Of a stretch of 64,000 bases of DNA, positions 7,073 to 19,306 are shown piece by piece. A program made the translations under genes and the position numbers. The notes below the pieces were generated by a model, which was not told where the DNA came from, ran no database searches, and worked only from the letters and a program-made list of their open reading frames with translations. Source of the DNA: Actinophytocola sp044466355. Lineage in GTDB: Bacteria > Actinomycetota > Actinomycetes > Mycobacteriales > Pseudonocardiaceae. How positions within the stretch are numbered: position 1 is the stretch's first letter; each line of letters starts with the position of its first letter. The DNA lies in the NCBI RefSeq assembly GCF_044466355.1, contig NZ_JBITMQ010000020.1, forward strand, positions 1 to 64,000. Direction: 5' to 3'.

Positions 7073-8725
7073 ATGGGTCGACGGTGGGTGGAGTCGGGTG
7101 GGGTTCGGCTTGCGGTTTACGAGGACGGGCCTGGTGACGGGGCTCCTGTCGTCCTCGTGCACGGCTATCCGGACAATGCGTCCGTTTGGGATGGGGTGGT
7201 TCGGGAGCTGGCGGCGCGGTTTCGGGTCATCCGGTACGACGTTCGCGGAGCCGGTGAGTCCGGGGAGCCTGGGGCACGGGACGGGTACCTGATCCCCCGG
7301 CTGGTCGAGGACCTCGTCGCCGTCGTGCGGGACGCTTCTGACCAGCCGGTTCACCTCGTGGCTCATGACTGGGGGTCGATTCAGGCCTGGGCCGCCGTCA
7401 GCGACCCCGAACTGAGCGGGCTCTTCGCCTCCTACACCTCGATCTCCGGTCCCGATCTCGACCACGTCGGGACGTGGATGCGTCGCGCGAGCAAGGGGCG
7501 GGTGCTTCGGCAGCTTCTTCACTCCTGGTACATCGGGGCGTTTCAGGTGCCGGTGGTGCCCGAACTGGTCTGGCGGCTGCCCGTCCTGCGGCGCAGGTTC
7601 CACGCCAGGTACCGGGACGCCCGCAACGGGATCGAGCTCTACCGGGCCAACATGGTAGGGCGGCTCTCGCGGCCCGGGGCTCGGCGGATCTCCGTACCCG
7701 TTCAGCAGCTCGCCCTCACCCAGGATCCGTTCGTCACGCCCTCGATTCTCGAAGCCGCCGACCCGTGGTGTGAGCGGCTCTGGCGGCGGCCTGTGGCAGG
7801 TGGGCACTGGCTTGTTCGGGACAAGCCTGTGCTGGCCGCCCGGATGATCGTCGAGTTCATCGATCACCTTCGCGGGGATGCCGCTCCTCGGGAGCTTGCT
7901 CGGGCCGTTGTCGGTGCGGACGCGCCTGGCGGGCGGCTTGCTCTCGTGACCGGCGCTGGCAGCGGGATCGGGCGGGCTACGGCACTGGCTCTCGGCGCCG
8001 AAAGTTGGGACGTCCTGTGCGTCGACATCGACTTCGACGCCGCTGCCCGGACCGCTCAGGACGTCGGCGGGGCGGCTCTTCAGCTCGACGTCGCCGACGC
8101 CGAGGCCACCCAGCGGTTGGCTGACCACGTCCTCGCCGAGCACGGGGTGCCTGACCTTGTCATGGCCAACGCCGGTGTGGCAGTCGCCGGGTCGTTTCTC
8201 GACACCTCGCTCTCGGACTGGCAGCGGGTGTTCGACGTCAACGTCTGGGGTGTCATCCACACACTGCGCTCGTTCCTGCCGCCCCTGGTCGCGCGTGGGG
8301 AGGGTGGGCACGTCGTCATCACCGCGTCCGCCGCCGGGTTTCTTCCGCTTCCCTCTCTTCCCGCCTACGGGACCACCAAGGCTGGGGTTCTGATGCTTGC
8401 CCAGTGCCTCGCCGGGGAGCTTGCCGCCGACGGGATCGGGGTCAGCGCCATCTGTCCCGGGTTCGTGCACACCAACATCACCTCGTCCGCCCGGTTCGCC
8501 GGGTTGTCCGCCGACGAGGAACGAGCGCAGCAGGCCCGGACCACCGAGCTGTACCGGCGGCGCGGGTTCGGGCCCGAGAAGGTCGCCGCCGCCGTGGTGG
8601 CCGCCGTGCGGGAGAACAAGACCGTCGTGCCCGTCACCGCGGAGGCCAAGGTCGGTGCCGTGGCCAACCGCCTCTCCCCCGCGGCCACGCGGGCCGTGCT
8701 CGCTGCTCTCGGGCGGCGGATCTGA
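7073..8725 (+). CDS. Epoxide hydrolase-like alpha/beta hydrolase fused to SDR (EphD type)
   Basis: This 550-aa fusion has an alpha/beta hydrolase (about 1-285) with oxyanion motif HGYP, nucleophile elbow AHDWGS (Asp, as in epoxide hydrolases) and a late GGHW histidine. A short-chain dehydrogenase follows (about 290-550), with TGAGSGIG for NAD(P), NAGVA, a serine in ITASAAGF and the YGTTK catalytic pair. The architecture matches mycobacterial EphD, linked to lipid epoxide and mycolate-related chemistry; the substrate here is unknown. ATG 7073 lies 6 nt after a TACCGT -10 box (7061-7066), which suggests a leaderless mRNA. It converges on metH. Confidence 0.9.
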   Translation: MGRRWVESGGVRLAVYEDGPGDGAPVVLVHGYPDNASVWDGVVRELAARFRVIRYDVRGAGESGEPGARDGYLIPRLVEDLVAVVRDASDQPVHLVAHDWGSIQAWAAVSDPELSGLFASYTSISGPDLDHVGTWMRRASKGRVLRQLLHSWYIGAFQVPVVPELVWRLPVLRRRFHARYRDARNGIELYRANMVGRLSRPGARRISVPVQQLALTQDPFVTPSILEAADPWCERLWRRPVAGGHWLVRDKPVLAARMIVEFIDHLRGDAAPRELARAVVGADAPGGRLALVTGAGSGIGRATALALGAESWDVLCVDIDFDAAARTAQDVGGAALQLDVADAEATQRLADHVLAEHGVPDLVMANAGVAVAGSFLDTSLSDWQRVFDVNVWGVIHTLRSFLPPLVARGEGGHVVITASAAGFLPLPSLPAYGTTKAGVLMLAQCLAGELAADGIGVSAICPGFVHTNITSSARFAGLSADEERAQQARTTELYRRRGFGPEKVAAAVVAAVRENKTVVPVTAEAKVGAVANRLSPAATRAVLAALGRRI

Positions 8726-8967
8726 TCGGACGACGCAGGCGGCTTGTTGTGACTCCCTGTGACGGAAGGCACGTCGCGACGGGAACGTACGGTGACGGTC
8801 CGCCGTTGTACAGGTTGGTCAACGATTGCGGCGGCAACAAACCTGACGCCTTCCCGGTGATGTCGACACCCCCAGGACATTGCTGACGTGGCTCGGTTTT
8901 CGCCGCGGTCGGGACCGGAAACGCCGGCCGGATGTTCCCCCCAGCCTCCGGCCGGCGCCCACAACGC

Positions 8968-9163
8968 CGCGAGTCGCGCGCTGGAACATGGCGAGTCGCG
9001 CGCTCGGCCACATCGAGTTGTCAGTTTCGTGCACACGTCGACGCCTCACGATGTGCACGAAACTGACAACTCGGTATGTCTTAGCGCGCGACTCGCGCTG
9101 TTCCTGCGCGCGACTCGCGCTGTTCCAGCGCGCGACTCGCGGGGGTTTTGCGCGTGACTCGCG
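8968..9163. repeat. Nested hairpin repeat cluster A (22-bp-periodic 14-mers around a 20-bp inverted repeat)
   Basis: The 14-mer CGCGAGTCGCGCGC lies at 8968-8981, with a one-mismatch copy at 8990-9003 (22 bp on). Its reverse complement occurs at 9084, 9106, 9128 and, with one mismatch, 9150, again exactly 22 bp apart. Between them GAGTTGTCAGTTTCGTGCAC (9015-9034) and its perfect inverted copy (9053-9072) form a 20-bp stem with an 18-nt loop. Each 14-mer contains the near-palindrome CGCGA-G-TCGCG. The array ends 3 bp from the metH stop codon. The same family forms cluster B at 35.1-35.6 kb. Confidence 0.9.
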
Positions 9164-9166
9164 GGG

Positions 9167-12775
<3,609 letters not shown>

Positions 12776-12781
12776 GTGCGA

Positions 12782-12801
12782 CCTCCCGTTGTAGTGGGAG
12801 G
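12782..12801 (-). promoter_or_regulatory. RBS-sequestering hairpin of metH
   Basis: On the mRNA strand CCTCCC-ACTACAAC-GGGAGG forms a 6-bp stem whose 3' arm is the metH Shine-Dalgarno sequence, 6 nt before ATG. Its 5' arm overlaps the 3' strand of the riboswitch P4 helix, so SAH binding should open the RBS. Confidence 0.65.
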
Positions 12802-12868
12802 CGCCCTTGGAATGGTCGTCCGGGCCGAGCGTGGCGGACCCCAGTCCGTTGCAGCGCCTCTCGGCCCA
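12797..12868 (-). ncRNA. SAH riboswitch upstream of metH
   Basis: The mRNA strand reads GGGCCGAG, then AGGCGCTGCAACGG, then CCGCCACGCTCGGCCC, then a short linker and AGGGCGCCTCCC. This follows the S-adenosylhomocysteine riboswitch layout: P1 GGGCCGAG/CTCGGCCC, the conserved GCGCTGCAACGG core, and pseudoknot helix P4 joining GGCGC to GCGCC. SAH riboswitches are known ON switches for ahcY, metH and related genes. The location before metH supports the call. It was made by reading, not by covariance search. Confidence 0.8.
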
Positions 12869-12971
12869 AGGGTGACTTTAGCGAGTTCGCGGCACCACCG
12901 CGATGGCGGTCACATCGCGGGATGAGCGACTCGTTCTGCAGTCCCACCCGAGCCGACGCGCGACCGGGCGG

Positions 12972-14060
12972 TCAGCCCGGGCCTGCGCGCCACAGGGTTT
13001 GGTTGTTGTCCTGACTGTCGTTGGTGGGCCCCGCCAGCACGTAGATGCTGTCACCGACCCGCGCGACTCCGGTGACCACTCCGGTGGGGCCGGCCGCGTC
13101 GCGAATGCCGCCACCGAGGGTAGCAATCCGGACCTTCCCCCGATCGGAGTACACGAGGGTGTCACCGAGCGGTGGCGGGGGCCGGTCCTTGTCGCCGACG
13201 GGCACCTCCGGTACGTCGGGGACCCGTCGCCAGGTGTTACCGCGCCCCTGCCACACGGCCAGTTTCCCGTCGACCTGGCCCGCGACGGAACACGTGTTCC
13301 CGCAGGCCACGGTGATGGCGGCGGCGCGACGACCGGCGTCGGGCAGCGTGGCCGTGACCACGTTCCCGTCACGCAGCGTCCACACGACGGGCCGCTGCCG
13401 GCCCTTCACGAGCTGCCAGCCCGCGATCACGACCTCAGCGCCGCTCCAGGTGGCTGCCATGGGGTACTTCAGAGCGGCTCGAGTGCTCTCCAGTGGTGAT
13501 CCGGCGGAACTCCGGCGAGTCCACGTGCTGCCGTCCGTCGTCCACACGGACGGGTCCAGTCCGGCGCTTCGGCTCTGCCAGGTACCGACGAGCAGCGGGC
13601 CGGTGTCGGGGAGGACGCCGTCGATGAGGTCGCCCGCGCCGAGCCCGCCGAACGTGGAGAACGCCTGTGGCTGCTCGGCCATGCCCTTCCCGGTGGTGCG
13701 CCAGACGCTCCAGCGGACGTTCCCGTGCGCGCCGCCGCGCTTGCCGCCGACGGCGAGGATCTCCGGTTCACCGCCGGTCTCCCTGGCGGCGAGCGAGTAC
13801 CACAGTGCTTCCGCGCCGTAGCCGGTCGCCGGGGTGAGCGGGATCTCGGTGTTCTCGCCGTCGCGGTGGCGGACGATGCCCGGCCCGCCGTCGTCGCTGA
13901 CCGCGACCACCAGCTCGTCCCCCATGGCGGCGATGCGGACCGGCGCGGCGCCCGGCGGCAGCTCGACCTGGGTGAACCGGGTCCGCGCGGGTGGTTCGGG
14001 CGGCGCGGAACCGCAGCCGGCGACCAGCAGGACCGCGAGGACGACCGGCAGCATGCGCAC
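12972..14060 (-). CDS. Secreted lipoprotein, beta-propeller-like
   Basis: This 362-aa lipoprotein has signal VVLAVLLVAGCGS, with the lipobox cysteine near residue 16, then a proline-rich linker. The rest consists of repeated strand patterns with WSV, WYSLA and VWTLRDG motifs, which suggests a propeller of BNR/sialidase-like blades. No catalytic residues are recognised. GTG 14060 is the longest start and keeps the N-terminal arginine; ATG 14054 is an alternative. It is anchored outside the membrane; the ligand is unknown. Confidence 0.75.
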   Translation of the reverse strand: MRMLPVVLAVLLVAGCGSAPPEPPARTRFTQVELPPGAAPVRIAAMGDELVVAVSDDGGPGIVRHRDGENTEIPLTPATGYGAEALWYSLAARETGGEPEILAVGGKRGGAHGNVRWSVWRTTGKGMAEQPQAFSTFGGLGAGDLIDGVLPDTGPLLVGTWQSRSAGLDPSVWTTDGSTWTRRSSAGSPLESTRAALKYPMAATWSGAEVVIAGWQLVKGRQRPVVWTLRDGNVVTATLPDAGRRAAAITVACGNTCSVAGQVDGKLAVWQGRGNTWRRVPDVPEVPVGDKDRPPPPLGDTLVYSDRGKVRIATLGGGIRDAAGPTGVVTGVARVGDSIYVLAGPTNDSQDNNQTLWRAGPG

Positions 14061-14177
14061 ACCGGTAAGTGTGCCTCAAGTGGTTAGTTCCATGGGGTCG
14101 AATTTCGCGTGCATAGTTCGCGTTCATTCGGGGAACCCCCGGCTGTGGTGTCCCCTGGCCGGTTGAGGTGAACAGCT

Positions 14178-14423
14178 GTGGCAAGTGCGGAGGCGGGCCC
14201 CGCCCGCGGATCGATGGTGACGTTCCTCCTGCGCGACGAGCACGGAGAGCGGTTCCGGGTGGGCGAGGCGGTCGGCCCGCTCGAGAACGACCCGGTGACC
14301 GGCGAGTTGTGGCTCGGCATCCGCATGTCCGAGAGCAGGCTCCGGCAGACGGTGACGCTGATACCGCTGTCGACGATCCTCAACATCACCCCGCCCGGTG
14401 GGGTGGAGCGCGGCGCTCTCTAA
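14178..14423 (+). CDS. Small hypothetical protein
   Basis: This 81-aa protein, with a GTG start preceded by TTGAGG, has the stretch MVTFLLRDEHGERFRVGEAVGPLENDPVTGELWLGIRMSE cut into short strands, giving a small beta-rich soluble fold. I do not recognise the family. It overlaps the 3' end of the convergent Fpg-type gene by 4 bp. The function is unknown. Confidence 0.55.
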   Translation: MASAEAGPARGSMVTFLLRDEHGERFRVGEAVGPLENDPVTGELWLGIRMSESRLRQTVTLIPLSTILNITPPGGVERGAL

Positions 14424-15202
14424 CTTTCCTGACAGCGGGGGCACCACACCGTTCCCCGGCCGCCGACCCGCCCGCGCCGCAGTCCGGTGCGACAGCGGGG
14501 GCAGACCGCGGGGCGGTCGTCGCGGTGCCCGGTCAACCAGCCACGCCTCGGGGGCACCCGCTCGTCACGCACCGAGGTGCGCAGCACGGCGCGCATCCTG
14601 GCGTGCAGGGTGGCGATGTCCGACTCGGCCAGACGGTGACACGGCCGCCGGGGACTGATCCGCGCGCGCCACAGGATCTCGTCGGCGAGGAGGTTGCCGA
14701 GCCCGGCGATCAGCGTCTGGTCGACGAGGGCCGTCTTCACCTGCCTGCGCAGCCCGGCAAACGCCGCCGCGAAGTCGCTCCGGGACACCGTGAGCGCGTC
14801 CGGCCCGAGATCGCGCAGGACGCGGTCCGGATCGGCCACGAGACGAAGACCCTGTAGCTTTCTCATGTCTCGATAGCGCAACTCGCCGGACGCGAATTCG
14901 AAAACCACTCGGTCGTGCGGCCGGCGTTCACTATTGCGCGAACACCACTCCAGAGCACCGGTCATACCGAAATGCAGTAGCAGGACCGGAGTGCGCTCAC
15001 GCGTTGCTACCGACACCTCGAGCCATTTACCGTGGCGAATGGGTTCGGCAAATGACACACCACGCAGCCGACGTGTGAAGGCACTTGCCGAGATACCTCG
15101 TAGCACCTGGTCATCGCACACTTCGACGCGTTTGACGGGCCGTCGCACGGCGTGTTCCGCGAACACCCGGCGAAATCCCTCGACATCGGGCAGTTCCGGC
15201 AT
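14420..15202 (-). CDS. Fpg/Nei-family DNA glycosylase
   Basis: This 260-aa base-excision repair enzyme starts MPELPDVEGFRRVF, so mature Pro1 is the Schiff-base nucleophile and the following Glu the proton donor. The RHGKW segment would hold the catalytic Lys. The H2TH region is QTLIAGLGNLLADEILWRARISP, and a C-terminal zinc finger has CPRC near residues 233-236 and CPRC near the end. It removes oxidised bases and cuts the strand. The PDVE in place of PEVE and the short length suggest a divergent actinobacterial branch rather than classical MutM. It is convergent with the 81-aa gene. Confidence 0.88.
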   Translation of the reverse strand: MPELPDVEGFRRVFAEHAVRRPVKRVEVCDDQVLRGISASAFTRRLRGVSFAEPIRHGKWLEVSVATRERTPVLLLHFGMTGALEWCSRNSERRPHDRVVFEFASGELRYRDMRKLQGLRLVADPDRVLRDLGPDALTVSRSDFAAAFAGLRRQVKTALVDQTLIAGLGNLLADEILWRARISPRRPCHRLAESDIATLHARMRAVLRTSVRDERVPPRRGWLTGHRDDRPAVCPRCRTGLRRGRVGGRGTVWCPRCQES

Positions 15203-15315
15203 GCCGACCGGTTACCCGTACCCCAACGGCGCAATCACCGGCACGGCGCTGCCATCGCGTTCCGATCCGTGTCATCATTTTCCCGACGCTTTCCGTGCAC
15301 ACCGGAAAGGACGCG

Positions 15316-16392
15316 ATGAGCACCCTCGCCGAGTTCGACGCCGACCCCCACCCGATCTACGCCCGGCTCCGCGACGAGGAGCCGGTGGCCTGGGTGCCCG
15401 ACACGGGCCAGTGGTTCGTGACCCGGTGGCACGACGTCCTGACGGTCCTGTCCGACCCGGCGCGGTTCACCGGCGAGCACGCGGACATCCACGACGTGTT
15501 CCGGCGGGCGTACGAGCCGGGCCTGGACGCCGACGAGATCGAGACGATCACACGCCCGGTGGCCCGCAAGGCGGTGGACGACGTGTTCACCGCGGGCCAC
15601 GCGGACCTGACGGCCGAGTACTTCGAACCGGTCGCGGCGGTCGCCGAGGCGACACTGCTCGGCATCGGCGTCAGCGGCGCGGACACGTTGCGACGCTGGG
15701 GGAACACGCTCGCGCGGGTGGTCAACGACGCGAACCGTGACCCGTCTGCCGACAACGCGGCGATCGCGGCGATGACCGAGGACGCCGAGATGGCCGTGGT
15801 GGTGGACCGGCTGCGCAACCGGGCGGACGGCTCGGTGGTGGCGCGGCTGGTGCGAGCGGACACGGACGTGCCCGCACTGCTCAAGCACGTCGCGATCAGC
15901 GTGGTCCAGCCGGGGTGGCTGGCGGCGTGGACCCTGGCCGGGCTGTGGGCGGACCCGCCGCAGCTGTTCGCCGTCCGCCGCGACCGGACGCTGCTGGGGC
16001 CCGCGGTGTACGAGGCGCTGCGGTGGGCGAGCCCGCTGGGCGCGGTCACCCGGCGGACGACGCGGCCGGTGTCGCTGGCCGGCCGGAAGATCCCGGGCAG
16101 CGCCCGGCTGGCGGTGGTGCTCGCGTCGGCGAACCGCGACCCGGCGATGTTCCCCGACCCCGACCGGTTCGACGTGCACCGGCGGATCCGGACCCACCTC
16201 GGGTTCGGCGCCGGGCCGCGCCACTGCCCGGCGCACTCGCTGGTGACCACGGTCGCCAGGATCGCCCTGGACGTGTTGCTCGACCGGATGCCGGACGTGC
16301 GGCCCGCCCCGGGCTGGCGGCCCGCGCCGCACGGCTGGAAGCTCCGCCTGCCCGGGCCGCTGGCGGCGGTGTGGGACGCGGGCCGTCACTGA
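15316..16392 (+). CDS. Cytochrome P450 with atypical I-helix
   Basis: This 358-aa monooxygenase-like protein retains ExxR (EALRW), a PDRF-type meander and the heme loop FGAGPRHCPAH with the thiolate Cys near residue 303. Two features are odd. The region expected to be the I-helix reads VVQPGWLAAWTLAGLW and lacks the acid/Thr pair used for O2 activation. The residue after the heme Cys is Pro where Gly is usual. It is short for a P450 and has no ferredoxin gene nearby. Start ATG 15316 (MSTLAEF) was chosen over an upstream ATG in the same frame at 15295. The substrate is unknown; it precedes the SARP gene by 32 bp. Confidence 0.85.
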   Translation: MSTLAEFDADPHPIYARLRDEEPVAWVPDTGQWFVTRWHDVLTVLSDPARFTGEHADIHDVFRRAYEPGLDADEIETITRPVARKAVDDVFTAGHADLTAEYFEPVAAVAEATLLGIGVSGADTLRRWGNTLARVVNDANRDPSADNAAIAAMTEDAEMAVVVDRLRNRADGSVVARLVRADTDVPALLKHVAISVVQPGWLAAWTLAGLWADPPQLFAVRRDRTLLGPAVYEALRWASPLGAVTRRTTRPVSLAGRKIPGSARLAVVLASANRDPAMFPDPDRFDVHRRIRTHLGFGAGPRHCPAHSLVTTVARIALDVLLDRMPDVRPAPGWRPAPHGWKLRLPGPLAAVWDAGRH

Positions 16393-16424
16393 ACCGGGTT
16401 TCGTGCACAGGACACAATCACCGC

Positions 16425-19280
16425 GTGTGGATCGGGGTGCTCGGCGGGCTCGAGGTGGTCGCCGACGACGGCGCGCCGGTCGTGGTGAACGGGCCGCGGC
16501 CGCGTGCCCTGCTGGTGGTGCTCGCGCTCAACGCGGGCCGCGTGACCAGCGTCGACGCCATCGTGCGGGCCCAGTACGGGGACGATCCGCCAGCCGGTGC
16601 GGCCGGTGCGGTGCAGGCGCACGTGTCCCGCCTCCGCAAGGCCGTCGACGCTGTCGTGTTCGACTCGGGTGGGTACCGGCTCGACGTCGACCCGGACGAC
16701 GTCGACGCGGTGCGGTTCGCACGGCTCGCCGCCGCCGGGCGCGGGTTGCTCGCCGCCGGTGCCCGTGACCGAGCGGCCGCTGTGCTCACCGAAGCCGTCG
16801 GGCTGTGGCGCGGGCCCGCCCTCGCCGACCTGCCGCACGGCGGCGCCCAGGTCGCACGGCTCGAGGAGCTGCGCCTCGACGCGCTCGAGGACCTGCACGA
16901 CGCGCGGCCAGACGAGGTGTCGGTCGCCGCGCTGCGGGCGCTCGTCGCCGCCAACCCGCTGCGGGAACGGCTTCGCGCGCAGCTCATGCGTGCCCTCCAC
17001 GCCACCGGCCGCCCGGCCGAGGCACTCGCCGAGTTCGCGGACACCCGCAGGTACCTCGCCGACGAGCTCGGCGCCGACCCCTCACCCGAGCTGGCCGCCA
17101 CGCACCTCGCGATCCTGCGTGCCGAGCAACCACGCCGCGCCGGGCCGCCCGCGCAGCTGACCAGCTTCGTCGGCCGGGCCGACGAGCTCGCGTGGCTCGC
17201 CGACCAGGAGGACAACCGGCTCGTCACGCTCGTCGGCCCGGGCGGCGCCGGCAAGACCCGGCTGGCCGTCGAGGCGGCGCGGGGCAGGAACGCCTGTTTC
17301 GTCGACCTCTCCCCCGTCACCGACGGCGCGCTCGTGCCGCACGCGCTGCTCGGCGCGCTCGGGCTGCGTGAGGCGGGGTTCGCGGCCGCCGCGGGCGACC
17401 CGGTCCACCGGCTCGTCGCCGCGCTCGCCGAACCGCTGCTGCTCGTGCTCGACAACTGCGAGCAGGTCGTCGCCGACGTCGCCGTGCTGGTCCGCACGTT
17501 GCTGGCCGAGTGTCCCGGCCTCACGGTCCTCGCCACGAGCCGGGCGCCGCTCGGGCTCACCGGCGAGACGTTGCTGCCGCTGTCCCCGCTCGGCGCGGAC
17601 GCCGTACGCCTGTTCGCCGACCGGGCCGCGGCCGTGCGGCCCGGGTTCGCCGTCACCGACGGGAACCGGGACGCGGTCGCCGACCTCTGCGCCGCGGTCG
17701 ACGGGTTGCCGCTCGCCGTCGAGCTGGCCGCCGCCCGGCTGCGGCAGTTCACGGTCGAGGAGCTGGCGGACCGGCTCACCGAGCACGGCCCGTTCCGGTT
17801 GCTGTCCCGCGGCGACCGCACCGCGGCGCGGCGGCACCGGACCCTGCGTGCGGTCGTGGCATGGAGCTGGGACCTGCTCACGCCCGAGGAACAGCGGGTG
17901 GCGGCGCGGTTCTCCGTGTTCGCGGGCGGCGCGACGCTCGCGGCCGTCGAGACGGTCTGCGACACGACCGACGACGTGCTCGCCGACCTGGTCGACCGGT
18001 CGATCGTCGAGACCGACGGCCGCCGCTACCGCATGCTCGAAACCATCCGGCTGTTCTGCGCCGACCACCTCACCGAGGACACCCGCCGGGCGCACGCCCG
18101 CTACTACCTGACCGTCGCCGAGCACGCCGACCCGCACCTGCGGCGCGCGGAGCAACTGGAGCGGCTGGCCGAGCTGTCCGCCGACCACGACAACCTGATG
18201 GCCGCGTTGCGGTGGTCGGTCGAGGGCGACCCGGCGACCGGGTACCGGCTCGTGGCCGCGCTGACCGCGTACTGGTGGCTGTCGGGGCGGCGCGGCCAGG
18301 CCGGGCCCGCGGCCGCCGCGTTGCTGGAGAAGGACGTGCCCGGCCTCGACGAGGAGTACGTCGCGTGCGTGCTCCACGCCGTGCCACGGCCCGCGCAGGC
18401 GCACTGGGACCGGGCGCACGCGGTCATGCGCGGCCTCACCGGGCTGCGCTACCCGTTCGCCGCCGCGCTGTGGGGCATGACGGTGGGACCGTGGGGGCCC
18501 GCGGAGAACCTGCTCGGGACGGACCCGTGGAACACCGCCCTCGGCATGCTCAGCCTGGCGATCACGAAGGTGCTCGACGGGCGGCCCGCCGACGGTGAGA
18601 CGGAGCTGCGGGACGTGCTGGCGGAGTTCCGGGCGCTCGGCGAGCGGTGGGGCATGGCGCAGTCGCTGGACTGGCTCGGCGAGGTCGCGGGCTGGCGCGG
18701 CGAGTGGGACCGCGCGCGGGCACTGTGGGCGGAGGCGCTGGCGCTGTACGAGAGGTTCGGCGCGCTGGAGGAGTGCGTGGACGTGCTGTGCAGGCGCGCG
18801 GACTGCCTCCTGCGACAGGGTGACGCCGCGGGCGCGGAAGCGGACGTGCGGTACGCGGCGGAGCTGGCCACCCGTGCCGGGCAGCCGGACGCGCCGGTCG
18901 TGCTGCTCACGGCCGCCGCCCTGACCGGCGACACCGCGCCGCTGGCCACCATGACCGACGCGGGCCCGCGCGTGCTCACCGCGCTCGGCAGGCACGCCGA
19001 GGCGCTCGCCGCCGCCCGCGAGTCGCCGTTGGTGTCCGAGCTGGCCGCCGCCGTGGAGGGTTGCGCGAGCACCGCACCGGCACGGGAGGCCGCGTTCCTG
19101 CTCGGCACGGCCGTCGCCCTGCGCGGCACGGCGATCACCGGTGCGCCGGGCGTCGCGGCGACGGCCGCGCGGGCCACGGCCGAGCTGGGTGCGCACGCGT
19201 TCGCCGCGGCCTACGCCGAGGGCGCGCGGCAGAGCAGGGCGGCCGCTGACAGCACTGTCAGCCGGTTGTCGGCGGGCTGA
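16425..19280 (+). CDS. SARP/AfsR-type regulator with NB-ARC ATPase and TPR region
   Basis: This 951-aa activator has an OmpR-like winged helix (about 1-95), a BTAD bacterial transcriptional activation domain (about 96-240), then FVGRADEL leading into an NB-ARC ATPase with P-loop GPGGAGKT near residue 272 and LLVLDNCEQV as Walker B. The C-terminal half is a TPR-like helical array. Such proteins activate secondary-metabolite or stress genes by binding direct repeats. GTG 16425 (VWIGVLGGLE) is the start, since the frame upstream overlaps the P450. Targets are unknown; the FAD monooxygenase 26 bp downstream is a candidate. Confidence 0.9.
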   Translation: MWIGVLGGLEVVADDGAPVVVNGPRPRALLVVLALNAGRVTSVDAIVRAQYGDDPPAGAAGAVQAHVSRLRKAVDAVVFDSGGYRLDVDPDDVDAVRFARLAAAGRGLLAAGARDRAAAVLTEAVGLWRGPALADLPHGGAQVARLEELRLDALEDLHDARPDEVSVAALRALVAANPLRERLRAQLMRALHATGRPAEALAEFADTRRYLADELGADPSPELAATHLAILRAEQPRRAGPPAQLTSFVGRADELAWLADQEDNRLVTLVGPGGAGKTRLAVEAARGRNACFVDLSPVTDGALVPHALLGALGLREAGFAAAAGDPVHRLVAALAEPLLLVLDNCEQVVADVAVLVRTLLAECPGLTVLATSRAPLGLTGETLLPLSPLGADAVRLFADRAAAVRPGFAVTDGNRDAVADLCAAVDGLPLAVELAAARLRQFTVEELADRLTEHGPFRLLSRGDRTAARRHRTLRAVVAWSWDLLTPEEQRVAARFSVFAGGATLAAVETVCDTTDDVLADLVDRSIVETDGRRYRMLETIRLFCADHLTEDTRRAHARYYLTVAEHADPHLRRAEQLERLAELSADHDNLMAALRWSVEGDPATGYRLVAALTAYWWLSGRRGQAGPAAAALLEKDVPGLDEEYVACVLHAVPRPAQAHWDRAHAVMRGLTGLRYPFAAALWGMTVGPWGPAENLLGTDPWNTALGMLSLAITKVLDGRPADGETELRDVLAEFRALGERWGMAQSLDWLGEVAGWRGEWDRARALWAEALALYERFGALEECVDVLCRRADCLLRQGDAAGAEADVRYAAELATRAGQPDAPVVLLTAAALTGDTAPLATMTDAGPRVLTALGRHAEALAAARESPLVSELAAAVEGCASTAPAREAAFLLGTAVALRGTAITGAPGVAATAARATAELGAHAFAAAYAEGARQSRAAADSTVSRLSAG

Positions 19281-19306
19281 CGGCGGGTGCCGCGATCGTC
19301 CGCGGC

